Made by a program: the position numbers and the translations under genes. DNA of 64,000 nt from Sipunculus nudus (lineage: Eukaryota > Annelida > Sipuncula > Golfingiida > Sipunculidae): the NCBI GenBank assembly GCA_026874595.1, contig CM049307.1:60828870-60892869 (forward strand). The letters run 5' to 3'. Every line of letters starts with the position of its first letter. Position 1 is the first letter of the stretch. Below are positions 13,546 to 25,953 of the stretch, piece after piece. A model generated the notes under the pieces. It searched no databases. It was not told where the DNA came from and saw only the letters and a list, made by a program, of their open reading frames with translations.

Positions 13546-16439
13546 ATTTGTTAAATTTCTCTTCAGTATTTGCTCAGATAAACACAAGTAAAAGAAATTT
13601 AAGTTAAAGAGATATTTATTTTTAGAATGATTTAATTTATTCATGAAAGAAAATTGCCAACTACAGATTATTTCCTCAGAGTCTGATGTTAATGACGCTA
13701 TGTAAATTGGTTCTGAAGGTTAAGTAATCCTATTACAGTTGCATTTGTTGTGTAATTGGAGGATTTCATCCAGATCCCAGACTGCCCTGATTTGATTGGC
13801 TGGTACACCTGTGACATCATTGACTGAATTTTATCAACAACTCAGATCTAGTAATGCATATTGTTTTCATTCTCTCCTGAAAATTTGGGACTGACAGTGG
13901 CAGAAATACTGTGCTTTTCCTAGGATCTAGAATTTTAGTCACAGGGGATTTCCCAGTGTGTGTTGTCACTGCCGAAGTTGACAGTGCTCATAGATATGCC
14001 AATAGTTTTTGAAAAAATCACACAACCCCATGTTTTTAGTGGAAAAATAGATAGAAAACAAGGGACCCATGGGTCACTGTGCTCAGCTGAAGTTGACCTT
14101 GAAGGTAAAATCTTAAATAATATCAAATGGAGATAAAGTGTAAGAGGAAGAGGTAATAAAGGCCATGGTTGGTTTATATGATTTGTTTGTATTGATGAGC
14201 AAGAAATTGTTGCAAATAATATTTTGTGACCTGACCATGTGTTTCCTAATCTTGAAACTGAAGCATGTGAGCAGTTTGTGAACAAATAATCTGTACTATT
14301 ACCATGATCATTAGTTGGCTTTTTGACTAACTATTGACATTTCAGTAGTTTATAAAATCTGTTCAATTGAATCTATTTTTTTGTATAATATATATTATTA
14401 AATATATATGTATTTTTTATGAAATGTATACAGTTGAAATATAACTAATTAACAACATAAAACAGGGCAAACAAAGCCTGATCTCAAATTCTGCTGAGGC
14501 AGGAAAATAATGCACAAATGTTTGTATTAAATCCTCATTTTTTTTTCACATCATCTTTTTTAAATTTAAGTTTATATTTCTATACATTTCCAATATAACA
14601 GATATATCTGAATATAAAAGTTGATTCATAATTCTCAATTGCATCATCATAAATCTTAATCTTGTCAGATAACACCTCATCATGCATACAAATGTTTATT
14701 TATTTTTTACCACAAAAATATATCTTTTAAATTTGCAAAACAAAAAATATATAAAAATAATACTTGATTTAGATTTCACAATTTTTAATTGTGTCTTTAT
14801 TTATCCATAATGTGCTTCATATTTTATAAATTTAAGCATACTGATGGGTTCAATTATATTTGTTAAAATCATTTAAAAGAAAATTGATTTCTTTAACAAG
14901 GGACCCATGGGTCACGTCACTCAGCTGAATTTTGGAAAATATTAGTAACTGCAAAATATTTTTATTTCTTATGGTTTTTCCATGTATATTACCATTTGAA
15001 AAGCTAAGAGAAAATTGCCCAGCATAAATGAACCTCTGTAAATTATAGAATAATGGACATGAGCTAAAGCATATGGACTGTGTAATAAATGAATCTTCGG
15101 CCTGAAACCATTTAGTGATGCACCAAGGGAAACAAGGGACCTATGGGTCACGGCGCTCAGCTGTTATATATGATAAAAAAATATGATTTAGAAATGAGGC
15201 ACATGCTGGTTTTATGTGGTAATAAAAATAAGCTGTATTAGGAGTTGTTGTTGTTTAGCTTATGTATGATTTTGATAGTACCTTTGGAGACAGGAAAGAG
15301 GATTAATTTCATTTATTTTATTAACAAATGGAGTGCGATTGTCACACAGATTTTGACTTGGCCATATAACTTATAAGCAGAACATATAATATAAAGGTTA
15401 TAAAACTATTTATTAAAAAAATTACAAATATTGTCCCAAATATAATTTTTATTAAAAATAATAAGAGAATAGTATGATTTTTTTCAAATAAAATATAACT
15501 GAAATGATTATTAAAATAATATTAAAGAATATATTCATGAATGCATTCATTAATACATTTTGAAAGTATCTGCACTGGTATTCATATACTTTCATTTTTA
15601 CCTGAATTCCCATTCTTATGAAAGAAATTTTATAATGGAGTACATATTCATATTCATGTTTAAATACAATTGCAAAGTATTCGCACCATGTCTGGTATTT
15701 ATTCAGTTTTCACCAAACGATGATGTTGAGAATCCAGAATATACAAAATTCACACATTTAAATAATGATCATAAGTACCTGGTTTTATGGCTTTTATTTA
15801 TATTAAAAAAAATGTAATATATTCATTTTGGACTAATTTCACATCAATGTACTAACTATAGACACAGTAGGAATCTAGATAATAATATTATCAACTGCAT
15901 CTTTGTCTATCATTAATTTCCTTCATATGATCCTTAATGATTAGTAATGAATAATATGATTTACTTTTTTATCATTAAAATTGAAATGAAAAATACCATA
16001 GGTGACTGCATGGTGATATTTGGAATACGTGACATTCTATCCATCGATACAAGATTCTTATATCATCGGTAACTGCAAGTTAATTTCCTGTTATTATCAA
16101 CTAACAAATTCCTTTTCTATTTTTCTTTAATTTGTTATTAAAAACCAATAAAAATTTATTAATTTTTTGTTTATTGTTATGTTGTTGGTTAAAACTACTA
16201 GATAAGTTGGGTTGGACACCTGGATCAACTGTGGCTGGCCATTATATAATAAGCTGCCTGGAGCCCCAGTTTATGCCTGGGCCTCAAGCATGCATAATTT
16301 GCTGAAAGTTCAACAAGGTCAACATACAGGTGACTCAAGAGGTGCTACAGAGAGCCAAGGTCTGACATGGTCTCATAAAAACATTAATAAAAGCTACAAT
16401 TGTTTTGGCCAATTTCTTTCAGCTTTTTAAACTAAAAAG
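13546..16439. other. Intergenic with three solo repeat ends
   Basis: AT-rich, no supportable exon. The head motif ACAAGGGACCCATGGGTCAC plus CTCAGCTG occurs three times without a matching tail: about 14060-14094, 14899-14926 and 15131-15163. Confidence 0.5.
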
Positions 16440-17090
16440 CTGAAATCTTTATGTGTGCATGATATGAAAATTGTATCAACAGTGCTCACAGGAAACAAAC
16501 ATGCCATGGTCAAAGTTGGGCAAAATTTAAGGTACTAATTTTATATTTGTACTAATAAATTTGAACTAATTTTGGGTATTCAACTGAATCTTGATTAAAT
16601 AATGTTACATCCCTGACAAAAAATCTCTAGCTTCAGCAATCCTCTTGTTAAGGGAGTAAATATATTTCTTGATTTTTTACAAAGTGCATTATGTTTGGGC
16701 CCATAACTTAAAACAATTACGCAATACTGACATCATTTCTGGCATGTGCATAGAGAATGTATAGAAAAATATGTATATTATATATGATTAAAGTCAGATC
16801 AGTGGTTTTGATATTAGGGAGTCTTGAAGTGTAACAATGGGTTTTTAATGGAAAAAAATGAAGTTTTTCATTAATATCTCGAAGGTATTAAGTCCTAGTG
16901 CCCAAATTCTTGGCATGGTAGGGGATTTTTGAGACATCTAATTGCATGCCAAATTTTAGGAACTGAGAGCTGAAGCTGGGGAGCTGAGCACTTGCAAACT
17001 GCATGACACTAGCTTGATGTAAACAGTATGTTACATGGTGCTTGAAAACTTGAATAAAATTTACAGTTTTTGATCAACTGGTTTCAAATT
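16440..17090. repeat. Dispersed ~500-bp unit, copy 1
   Basis: Shares CATGCCATGGTCAAAGTTGG and AAAATTTAAGGTAC, then TTACAAA(G/A)TGCATTATGTTTG, then ATTAATATCTCGAAGG with copies at about 18245 and 18935. Confidence 0.65.
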
Positions 17091-17111
17091 TTTGGTGTTT
17101 ACAGACAAAAT

Positions 17112-18233
17112 CAGAGTATGCGAAATCCGTCGGTCCTGCGGACCTGACCGGCTGAAAACGTGCGGGTCCGATAAAATCTCTAATCCAGGCGGACCTGGTG
17201 TCCGTCTGTTTCCCAGCATTACATATTATTCGAATTGGAGACTAACTTTCCTTAATTTGCTTTACTGTCACTGCGTAAACTGCTCCATGTGCATTTGTTG
17301 TCATAAATTTGATGGCAAAGCGAAGGCAGAATACAGATTGCCGTGATTCGCCTGTGCATTTAATTTCTTTAAAAAGATAAAATCGCAGCCAATCAAAATT
17401 GCCATAAGAGTTACTTATGAGCCATTCAGTCCGTCAGTCTAAACAACAGACGCTATTATTGGATAATTTGGTTCTCAGACATTTCGCAAGATGCCAATTC
17501 GCAGCGTCAAACGTGCCGTTTCGCCCCAGACGTTTTCGCGACTTCTTGTCAACGGGGCCAGGAGCCTAAATTATTTTTAAATTGAAATGAGATAATCAAC
17601 CATAACTCGCCAGTTTTGTATACCTGTGTGTCAAAAAATTTATGTACGGACCCTCAGATGGGAATTATCTGCATAAGAAATTTCACACGACGTGCGCAGT
17701 GTCTTAGAATATAGTGCCCCACTGTCCCGCCAGAGGTCGTTCCTAAATCAACGTGTACGCGTGTGCTGCGTGCGTTGCGATCAGGACATCAGGGGGCGAA
17801 TTTGATTGTACAAAACGTCATGGTTACAAAACAACATTTTAAGTTTAAACCGATCGGAAATGCAATAAAAGATTTAACTGATACAAGCCTTATATTTTGT
17901 ATTGACACTCACTGACTGTCCATTATAAATTAAATACCCAGGCATTTTCACCATATAAAATTTCAATTTTTTTTTTAATTTCCATACAACATTTCCCCTT
18001 TGAATATATTAGAGATGTTAATTTGTATTTATACTTCTCAGTATTATATGAATTATTCTCTTGACACAAGTTATTAATGATAATTTTTAATCATAGAAAA
18101 ATATAATTGGGCATTAAAATATCCAATAATATACTTCGTGGCAGGTCCTGCAGAAATCTAGCAGGACCGGCTATAAGCCCTCTGCAGCAGGACCTACTGT
18201 CCTGCTGCCAACTGCAAGTTTTCGCAAACTCTG
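17112..18233. mobile_element. 1.1-kb hAT-like non-autonomous element
   Basis: Ends CAGAGTATGCGAAA and, on the other strand, CAGAGTTTGCGAAA. CAAAAT flanks both sides (17106-17111 and 18234-18239), an apparent target duplication. Subterminal palindromes are built on GGTCCTGC / GCAGGACC. The CAGAG start suggests hAT, but hAT normally duplicates 8 bp, so the class is uncertain. No transposase frame is left. It has higher GC at its left end than its neighbourhood. Confidence 0.55.
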
Positions 18234-18239
18234 CAAAAT

Positions 18240-18795
18240 GCTAAAAAACATGCTGTGAAAATTAAATCCACAGTACTTACAGGAAAAAAACCTGCCATGG
18301 TCAAAGTTGGGCAAAATTTAAGGTACCAACTTTTTATTTTTGCTAATATTTTAAAAAATTTAACAGATTTTGATCTAATTTTGGGTATACAATTAAATTT
18401 TGATTAATAAAAGATATATTACTGGAAAAAAGTCCATAGCTTTAAAATGTTTTGTTTTAAGTGATCAAATATCTTTCCTGATTTCTTACAAAATGCATTA
18501 TGTTTGAGCCCATAACTTTTTTTAAATCATATAATACAGACCTAATTTCTGACATGTACATAGGAACTATATAGAGGAATATTTATGGTAAATATGAGGA
18601 AAAACAGGTGAGTGGTTTTGAAGTTAGGCTGTCCTGAAATGTGAAAATAGGTTTTTAATAAAAAATTGAGGTTTTTCCTTAGTTTTTCAAAGGAACGAAG
18701 TCGCAAAGACCCCGTTTTCAGCTTGTTAGGAGATCTTGGGGACATCTGACATTATGCCAACAACCTTGGGAGTATAGAGAGCTGCACTGAATGAC
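18240..18795. repeat. Dispersed ~500-bp unit, copy 2
   Basis: Starts GCTGTGAAAATTAAATCCAC, shared almost base for base with copy 3. Ends with TTCTCAAAGGAACGAAG-type sequence and GGAGATCTTGGGGACATC, also found at 21525-21605. Confidence 0.7.
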
Positions 18796-18933
18796 CAACA
18801 GTGACCACATTGGACCTCTTGACAATGTAAGGGAATACAACAAGAGCCTCCATAAAAATTCAATAACTAGCCTAATTTTGCAGCTTTTATTTTCAAATAT
18901 CAGATTTTAACAGATTAAATCCTTATTTGTACA

Positions 18934-19380
18934 TGCTGTGAAAATTAGATCCACAGTACTTACAGGAAAAATACATGCCATGGTCAAAGTTGGGAAAAAT
19001 TTAAGGTACCAATTTTTTATTTTTGTTAATATTTTAAAAAATTTTAAAGATTTTGATCTAATTTTGGGTATTCAATTTAATTTTGATTAATTAAAGTTAT
19101 ATTACTGGAAAAAAAATCCATAGCTTTAACACGTTTTGTGTTAAGTGATCAAATATCTTTCCTGATTTTTTACAAAATGCATTATGTTTGGGTCCATAAT
19201 TTTTTTAAATTATATAATAGTCCTAATTTCTGGCATATACATAGGAACTATATAGAGGAATATTTATGGTTAAAACAGATGAGGAAAAACAGATGAGTGG
19301 TTTCGATATTAGGCAGTCCTGAAGTGTGAAAATAGGTTTTTAATAAAACAAGGCCTACAGGCCTAATGTGAACCTGTGCA
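18934..19380. repeat. Dispersed ~500-bp unit, copy 3
   Basis: GCTGTGAAAATTAGATCCAC start, then the same order of motifs as the copies at 16440 and 18240 up to GTGTGAAAATAGGTTTTTAA. Confidence 0.7.
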
Positions 19381-19639
19381 AAGTTTAGGAGTATGAATGG
19401 AGGTTTATTTTTAAAATTTAGTATTGTTCCTCTTAAGTCCTGCATATCTACCTTAGTCATTATGATTTCAGCAAAATGGACGTTTCTGACCTGCAAGTTT
19501 CGGACTAGGACATTTTTAAACCAGAATATGGGTAGTCGACAAGCCACTATGAGTACCCGCAGAAATCAGAGTGGGACGGGTGAAGTGAGGCATGGATTAA
19601 GTTGCAAGGGGAATAGAGCGTGGTGTTGCATATTAGCAT

Positions 19640-20545
19640 GGATGTCTGCAGCTTAAACATGAATGTAGGTGGTGCCACCTGTCATAAAATTGAGAAAATT
19701 GTCCAGGATGTATAAACCTGCAAATTTTCAGGTGGATAAGTCAAACCACTGCCGAGATATGAGTGATTTTATCCCAAGGCAGATCAACAGATGGATGCTG
19801 TGCATAAGTGGTTGCAGGTTGCACCACCAGTTTTGCCTATAATGAAGAGCTATGTGAGATCTATACACATGCAAAATTTTGGCCTAATCGGTCAAACGGT
19901 TCCCAAGATATGAGCTTGGATGTCTGCAGAGTAAACGTGAATGTAGGTGGCAACACCTGTCATAAATCAAAAAAGCTGTCCAGGATGTAAAATACCTGCA
20001 AAGTTTCAGGTGGATAAGTGAAACCACTGCTGAGATATGAGTGATTTTAACCTTAGGCAGATGAACAGATGGACACTGTGCATAAATGGTTGCAGGTGGC
20101 ACCACCAGTTTTGCCTATGATGAAGAGCTATGTGAGATCTATACACATGCAAAATTTTGGCCTAATCGGTCAAACGGTTCCCAAGATATGAGCCTGGATG
20201 TCTGCAGAGTAAATGTGGATGTAGGTGGCGACACCTGTCATAAAATCAAGAAACCTGTCCAGGATGTATAAAACTGCAAAATTTCAGGTGGATAAGTCAA
20301 ACCACTGCTGAGATACGAGTAATATTATCCCAAGGCAGATGAACAGATGGACGCTGTGCAAAAATGGTTGCAGGTGGCGCCACCATTTTTAGTGTATGTT
20401 ATAAAGCTATCAAAGGGCTACATTTGTGCAAAATTTTTAGCCTGATCGATCAAACGGTTCCCGAGATATGTGGGTTTATGTTTTGAAACATACGCACAAA
20501 TGGACACTGGGCAGCATGGAACGTCAGAGGTCAACCAAAAATGAA
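19640..20545. repeat. Tandem repeat, ~278-bp unit, about three copies
   Basis: GTAGGTGG-x5-CACCTGTCATAAA at about 19664, 19942 and 20220. Each unit also holds TTTCAGGTGGATAAGT, GATGAACAGATGGAC and CGGTCAAACGGTTCCCAAGA. The 60-73 codon frames in this stretch repeat with the unit and are not genes. Confidence 0.8.
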
Positions 20546-20667
20546 GGCGCAGCAGTTCACATGTGACCTGATGATAAACCCAATTCTCTTAAAATGCAAA
20601 CCAAGTTTTTTCAAACAGTTGAAAGATATATTTCCAATAATCTGGGAATTCTGCATCTAAACATTGT

Positions 20668-20757
20668 GTCCAGATGTCCAGACGCTGTGTCTAGACGTCT
20701 AGACACATCGTCTAGACCCCCCCCCAGCCAGGTCAGTTGCCATGGTAATGTCTGGAC
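20668..20757. promoter_or_regulatory. Cluster of SMAD-type GTCTAGAC palindromes
   Basis: GTCTAGAC occurs exactly at 20689-20696, 20697-20704 and 20710-20717. Variants GTCCAGAT (20668), GTCCAGAC (20676) and GTCTGGAC (20750) flank them. The first two lie inside a perfect 22-bp palindrome, 20686-20707. GTCTAGAC is the palindromic SMAD-binding element. No gene start is identified nearby, so function is open. Confidence 0.4.
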
Positions 20758-21014
20758 CCCACCTGTTTGTACTGAGTGACCTCTTGACTTGGCTGCATGA
20801 AGTCAAATCTGTTTTCAAATACAGAAAGTCTTTTTCAATTGGCTACAATGCTTTTTTAAAACTGTATTTACCCAATCTATTATTATAAAACTGGCAGAAC
20901 CCTACCATAGAATAATTCTTGTAAAGTTTAAACCAATCAGCTGAACAGTTTCATCATAAATCAGTGTATAAGCTAGAACAGTTTAAAATTACATTTTCGC
21001 TTGTAAAAAACACA

Positions 21015-21506
21015 TAAATGAAGGTGGCGCCACCAATACCTCAAAATCAGATATGACATATGTGACAAACATTGGTATAAAATTTGGTCATTATAGCTCT
21101 CGCCGTTTCTGAGATTTTAATTTTAGTGTTACTTTTTTGGACAGATGACTAAGTTCAACCTCCTGTAACTCGGCCAAAAATCTCCAAACTGGAACCATTC
21201 GAACAAACTTGAGAGAGATTGTTCCAGGGATCATTTCTGTGAAATATTGGACAATTTGGCTGGACAGTTTCAGAGAAGAAGATTTTTAACGTTTTTTAAG
21301 CTTTTTCTCTATATAAAATCTAAATTAATGCAGATACCCAATAATAAGCTCCAGGGCACCAAGTTTCACATGTGACGAATTCTTACATGTAATTTGGAGC
21401 TGCTACCTTCGACAGTTTCTGACTTACAGCCATGGACGGCGGAAAGCCAGCCCTGGACGGCGGACGGACGACGCTGCGCCATCCCATAAGCTCACAGGTT
21501 CGCTAA
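21015..21506 (+). repeat. Interspersed repeat ending in a GGACGGCGGACGGACGACG tract
   Basis: Begins AAGGTGGCGCCACC and ends with GGACGGCGG and GCGCCATCCCATAAGCTCAC. It lacks coding potential. Related GGCGCCACC motifs occur at 41610-41640 in the other orientation. Confidence 0.5.
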
Positions 21507-21706
21507 AAATTGAAGTTTTTCCTTAATTTCTCAAAGGAACGAAGTGGCAAAGACCCAGTATTCAGCTTGGTAGGAGATCTTGGGGACATCTAACATTATG
21601 CCGAATTTTGGATTCCAAGGTCTTACAGTTTCAAAATGTGCCACATCTACAGACGGACAATGGACCATGACTATTGCTCAGATGACTTATAGTCAGCTGA
21701 GCTAAA
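21507..21706 (+). repeat. Chimeric repeat tail
   Basis: TTGAAGTTTTTCCTTAATTTCTC to GACATCTAACATTATGCC repeats the 18650-18755 sequence, then continues into TTATAGTCAGCTGAGCTAAA, the common right end of the CAGCTGAG-ended family. Confidence 0.6.
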
Positions 21707-22509
21707 AATGTTTTTCCTCCAGGAATTTAGCTCATTTTATGGAAAATCTATAATAATTGTTTTTTCATTGGCAATTATGTATATGATAATATGAGATTTG
21801 GAAAAAGTTTGCTTGACCTGTATTCAGTGAAGAATAATTGCATTGGCCTCGACCAGAGGTTTAAAGAAAATATTAGTAATCGCAAATATTATTTCCCAGC
21901 AAGGTAGTGTGAAAGTAGATACTGTCTGCTTAAAGTGACAATGGAGCACACTTATTGTGGCCCACCATTTGTTTCCTATAATTAAGTGTCTGAAAACAAT
22001 ATGTCTACAAGATTTTTTTTCCCATTTGATCCTGGTAATTTTCCTCCAGAATTGACTACATTCACAAGGACTTTCACATGAGAGCTCTTTCAGGGCCAGG
22101 TGGAATATAGCGATAATAGGGGGTCTTTGTAAAAACACCACACAGGCAAATGTTTACGAGGGAAAATTAAAACATTTTAACAGGGGGGGGGGGGGGGGGG
22201 GGGGGGGAACAGAAACAACTTCGGAGTAGGCTAGTAAAAAAATCCTTAAACTTGTTTTTTTCTGTGGATGTTTTTCAATGTCCTTCACAAGTGATATTGT
22301 GCTAGCCTTTGCTCAGTTTAATTTTTCTTCCCCGCCAAAATTAGGCGTCGCCTGACAACCAGCAGATATTTCAGTACAAACACTGCAGTTTCCCCATGAG
22401 AGTAAAGCCATCTAAATCTCTGTAGACAGCCTTGAATGTGCAGATTCTTTTAGGGATATGTTAAGGAAAAATCCTAATTAAATTGACATGTATCGTTTTC
22501 CTTGTGCAG
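21707..22509. other. Intergenic with a 25-G run
   Basis: A 105-codon minus frame (21824-22141) has no recognisable domain; part of it (about 22060-22135) looks mildly protein-like but lacks good splice sites. An uninterrupted run of 25 G lies at 22183-22207. Confidence 0.4.
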
Positions 22510-22637
22510 AAGTAATTGTTCACAACAGATGACTTACTTGATTTTTGTGCATATTGTAAGTATATATTTCCCCCTTCAGCAAATTGTTATATATGTACCA
22601 GTCCACATGCAGTACATAACAGACTTTTGTGACCCAA
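22510..22637 (+). CDS. Candidate internal exon, unknown protein
   Basis: Acceptor ccttgtgcag and donor CCAA|gtgaga (phase 1). The frame reads hydrophobic SQQMTYLIFVHI and IVIYVPVHMQYITDFCDP. An internal gtaagtatat with cccccttcag would delimit a 24-nt in-frame segment, too short for a normal intron. The phase fits the candidate exon at 23118. Unrecognised; may be chance. Confidence 0.22.
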
Positions 22638-23117
22638 GTGAGAGCATGTTGCAGCACCTGCAGCCCAGTGTTCCTTTAAGAACTTTCAATCTTGAAGTGT
22701 GTTCTACATTGGATACAGAGTTAAGAAGCAGGTTTTAAATGCACTTATAGCCTGTAGTTTAAAATAATTAAATACAATGACCCTATTACTCCTTATGAGT
22801 ATCTGAAAGCTTGTTCTTTCAGATATATTTTAACCCACCTGTATGTTATCAAGTGTCTGCACAAGTCTTTTTTTTCTTAACTGTCAGAACAGGACACAAA
22901 GGTAAAGGTTTATGTCAGACCTTCCTGCCCTTTCAGTCAAGTAAGAGGCAATTTTAAGTTGCCCTAATACTTTTTTCTGGAAATTTTACTTGTCCTGGGC
23001 AAGAAGTTAACTGTTTATGTCAAGCACTGCCAGGCATAAGTACCTGGCCAAAACCTAGCTACAGGCCTGTAATGCAAACAATTCTTAATCAATTGTTCTT
23101 TCTTGTTTGCATTACAG

Positions 23118-23227
23118 CTACTAAGGTGGAAAGTTTACCCTCTAAAGCTTGGTCAAATCTGACCAAAGGGGTTCAGACCACGATATTTGTTGTTCAACGC
23201 AAGGACATGCAACAACCCCTACAAATT
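23118..23227 (+). CDS. Candidate internal exon, unknown protein
   Basis: Acceptor tgtttgcattacag, donor AAATT|gtatat. Two bases then 36 codons (TKVESLPSKAWSNLTKGVQT and on). Phase fits the candidate exon ending at 22637. No family recognised, and a minus-strand exon candidate lies only 80 bp away, so at most one reading may be right. Confidence 0.25.
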
Positions 23228-23310
23228 GTATATAATACAGTTGTGTTGACTCAGTTGAGATATAAATTCTAACTCATATGTTCAGTATCTATGAAAATAT
23301 CGGCACTTAC

Positions 23311-23432
23311 TGTCAAGATAATTGTTGTAAAACTCCATTGGTTCTTGTTTACAGCCTGGCAAGTCATGCTGGGAAGGCTTAGGAGGGTCCATTCTTTGGT
23401 GATGTCATAGGGATCTATGAGGGAATTACCAT
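23311..23432 (-). CDS. Candidate internal exon, unknown protein
   Basis: On the minus strand, acceptor taattccaatag and strong donor ACA|gtaagt bracket two bases plus 40 codons, including DPYDITKEWTLLSLP and AVNKNQWSFTTIIL. The entry phase matches the exit phase of the minus candidate at 26358-26570. An alternative reading, the linker before a LINE reverse transcriptase (IDGN-x-L-x-DP), cannot be excluded. Confidence 0.33.
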
Positions 23433-23894
23433 CTATTGGAATTATAAGGTAATTTGCATAGATCTTCCTTTTAATACGCATGAGGTTCCTGTTTGGGGTT
23501 GTGTCGAATCGGAGGGAATCTCTCCCCGACTGGTGTTCTGACTCCTGAATGGAGGCTGAATGTTCGTGCAAGCCAAAACCCAAACATTTCCTTGTTTTTC
23601 CTCACAGGTACCAAAAACACTGGTGTTCTCCAAAAGCAAACTCCCCTTTATTTATCACATTATTTCCATAAATTAATGTTAATGTATAATAATACAGTTC
23701 ATTACATATTTGACATGAATGAAAGAGATTATATATTCTACTACAAATTTTTTAATGGTTGTGTGATAGAAATTTCAAATTTGTAGTACCAACATCAAAT
23801 AAACAACAAACAAACATTCTTTATGTGCATGCTGTTGATCATCTTTGACACGATTCCTTCAGTGCTGCACAAAACTGTTTGCTCTTACAAGTAC

Positions 23895-24175
23895 AGTGAA
23901 AACTGGTCTAACGGAAACCTCACACAGACAGACCTCACTCTGCCGAATAACTTGCTATAATGGACAAGATAGTTAAGTCCCTTAAAAATTCCCTATATGT
24001 TATGTATCAGCGGAACCTCTATAAGGTGGACACCTCACTACTGTGGACAACTGATTGCAGATTTCAACTCCAAACCAACATTCTAAGAGTAAATGAACCT
24101 GACAAATATGGACACGATACGCTATTCTGCGGATACTGATCACTCGCCCCGGGCAACATCAAAGGCCACCGGTAC
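23895..24175. repeat. Decayed repeat with (C)GGAAACCTC motifs
   Basis: AACTGGTCTAACGGAAACCTC, TATAATGGACAAG and CGGAACCTCTATAAGGTGGACACC resemble the subterminal direct repeats of pogo/Tigger-type elements. No terminus pair or transposase. Confidence 0.3.
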
Positions 24176-25146
24176 TGTTGTTTCCTGGGACTGGACCATA
24201 ACAGATTATGCAATCCCTAGTTGTTACCTAAATGTGTGTATTGCGCATGTCATGGTGTGATGTGCTCATAAGATAACCACAGCAAGGGTGAAGTGCTAAA
24301 CATTGTGTCACTTATTTTCACTGTTGATCATTCAAATGTTGCAAAGCTGCATAGTATATTCTTGACCACAGGGTTATTAAATTGATTAGATGGCTGCTGA
24401 TTACCCATGCGTCCCTATGTACAATGCTTGCCAATGGATTGCACAGGCACAGACATTCATTTCTCTGATACTGTGTGCAAGTGTTGCTCTCGCTGTGGAT
24501 TCTTTACAGATTCACATGACAGTAGTTGTCTGCCTGTGGAAGCTGACACTGAGATGGCCAGTATTATATAGACTGCTCAAGAATGTTTGTATACATGCTA
24601 AACAGACATGAAATGTGTCTTATATTTATTGTAATGTGTTTTATAGAATACATAAAAAAAAAAGCCACAACAACATGCTACATTTAATATCAGAGTATAT
24701 GAAAATTGTTTTTACGGATGTCTTCATTGACTTTTCTCCTCACATTGTTCACTCCTTGAGATAAGTAAAAATAATCAGTTTGTATTTGACAACTGAATGC
24801 ATGATGCGTGTATGAATATGTTTTCCACCAAGGTCCACCATATATATATATATATATATATCTGCATTTCTATGAATTGTATCACTTTTTTTTTCAAATC
24901 AGATGCATGTATAAATTAATAAAAAAAAGTATAATCAGTTATGTATTTATTGAACATCATGGTTATCACCTGGACCCATTTTATGTATGTTTTACCATTC
25001 AATTCTTCTTGTATTCATCCTATATCAAATACATAGTATGTACTTATTATATATTTTAATTTTGTTATATTATTCATTATATATATTCATATTAAATATA
25101 TATTTTTCCTTTTTATAATATTATTCATTATATATTTTTAAAATGT

Positions 25147-25181
<35 letters not shown>

Positions 25182-25842
25182 TATATATATAAATCATCCA
25201 TGAACAATGGATTAACATTTTATTCTTTAAAGAATAAAGCCTAACTAGCTAATTGACGTTGAGTGACATGCGAATTAATCATTGCACGAGGTCTGCCGTG
25301 CACGGGAAGGAGATACTTATATAACAGTCCTAGATTTTTTAATACACCTGATCGATAACAGCCTCTTGGCCAGATTTGTCGGCATTTGAAATTAACTTTG
25401 CACTAATATCACTGGCAAAGGTTCCAAGCACAATGAACGGGATTATGACAAGATACCATGATATTAAACGGTCAGATTTACGTACCGTTTTTATTTATAT
25501 GAAATAGTTTGGGATTTCAGATTTATGTGACAATAGAAGGGATTTTCTATTCACCAATATTACACAAAGTGGGCTTGACTGTATCTCAAAAATAAAGCAC
25601 ACCTCTCATTAATCCTATTCAGAGCTGTAGCCTATAAGATTTGCTGGCAACATCTGACATCCTCGCGGCAAAAAAAAAACTTAATATTCCCCGACTTAAG
25701 AGGCCGCAGCGCACCCTCCAGGCACCATGAACAAGGACCTGACACCCCCACCCAAGTTGTCATTTGGCACAATCTAGCCTCTGTGACGTCATATCTCCCG
25801 TCCCGCTATGGTTGCTGCATGACAAGGTTCAGTGGTGCTGCT
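24176..25842. other. Intergenic, (TA)n tracts, no gene seen
   Basis: Holds (TA)n at about 24840-24861 and 25149-25192. From 25230 on, GC and CpG rise (CCGTGCACGGG, TCCCGTCCCGC), which may mark a promoter-side region, but no start is evident. Confidence 0.4.
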
Positions 25843-25953
25843 TTAAAAATGACTTAACAGCGTCGTTAGGTAACATTCTATTATTTCATCAATAACTTTC
25901 TGGAAATAAATTAGGCAGTCACTCACATCTGTTGGTTCTTGCAACACTGAAGC
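25843..25953 (-). CDS. Candidate terminal exon, unknown protein
   Basis: Acceptor ctaaatttcag on the minus strand, then 36 codons and TAA. The second half is a convincing amphipathic helix (LIYFQKVIDEIIECYLTTLL). In this frame the entry phase is 0, which does not fit the phase-1 exit of the candidate at 26358, so an intervening exon or a different partner is needed. Unrecognised. Confidence 0.3.
   Translation of the reverse strand, partial: ASVLQEPTDVSDCLIYFQKVIDEIIECYLTTLLSHF

Noticed and set aside
22557-22580. A 24-nt intron with perfect-looking gtaagt and cccccttcag ends
   Set aside because: Far below the normal size of animal introns, in frame when read through; more likely chance or two competing exon borders.
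23269-23640. LINE reverse-transcriptase remnant on the minus strand
   Set aside because: Only a loose IDGN-x-L-x-DP resemblance; no catalytic motif or further RT blocks are visible, so an exon reading was kept as the more likely one at low confidence.
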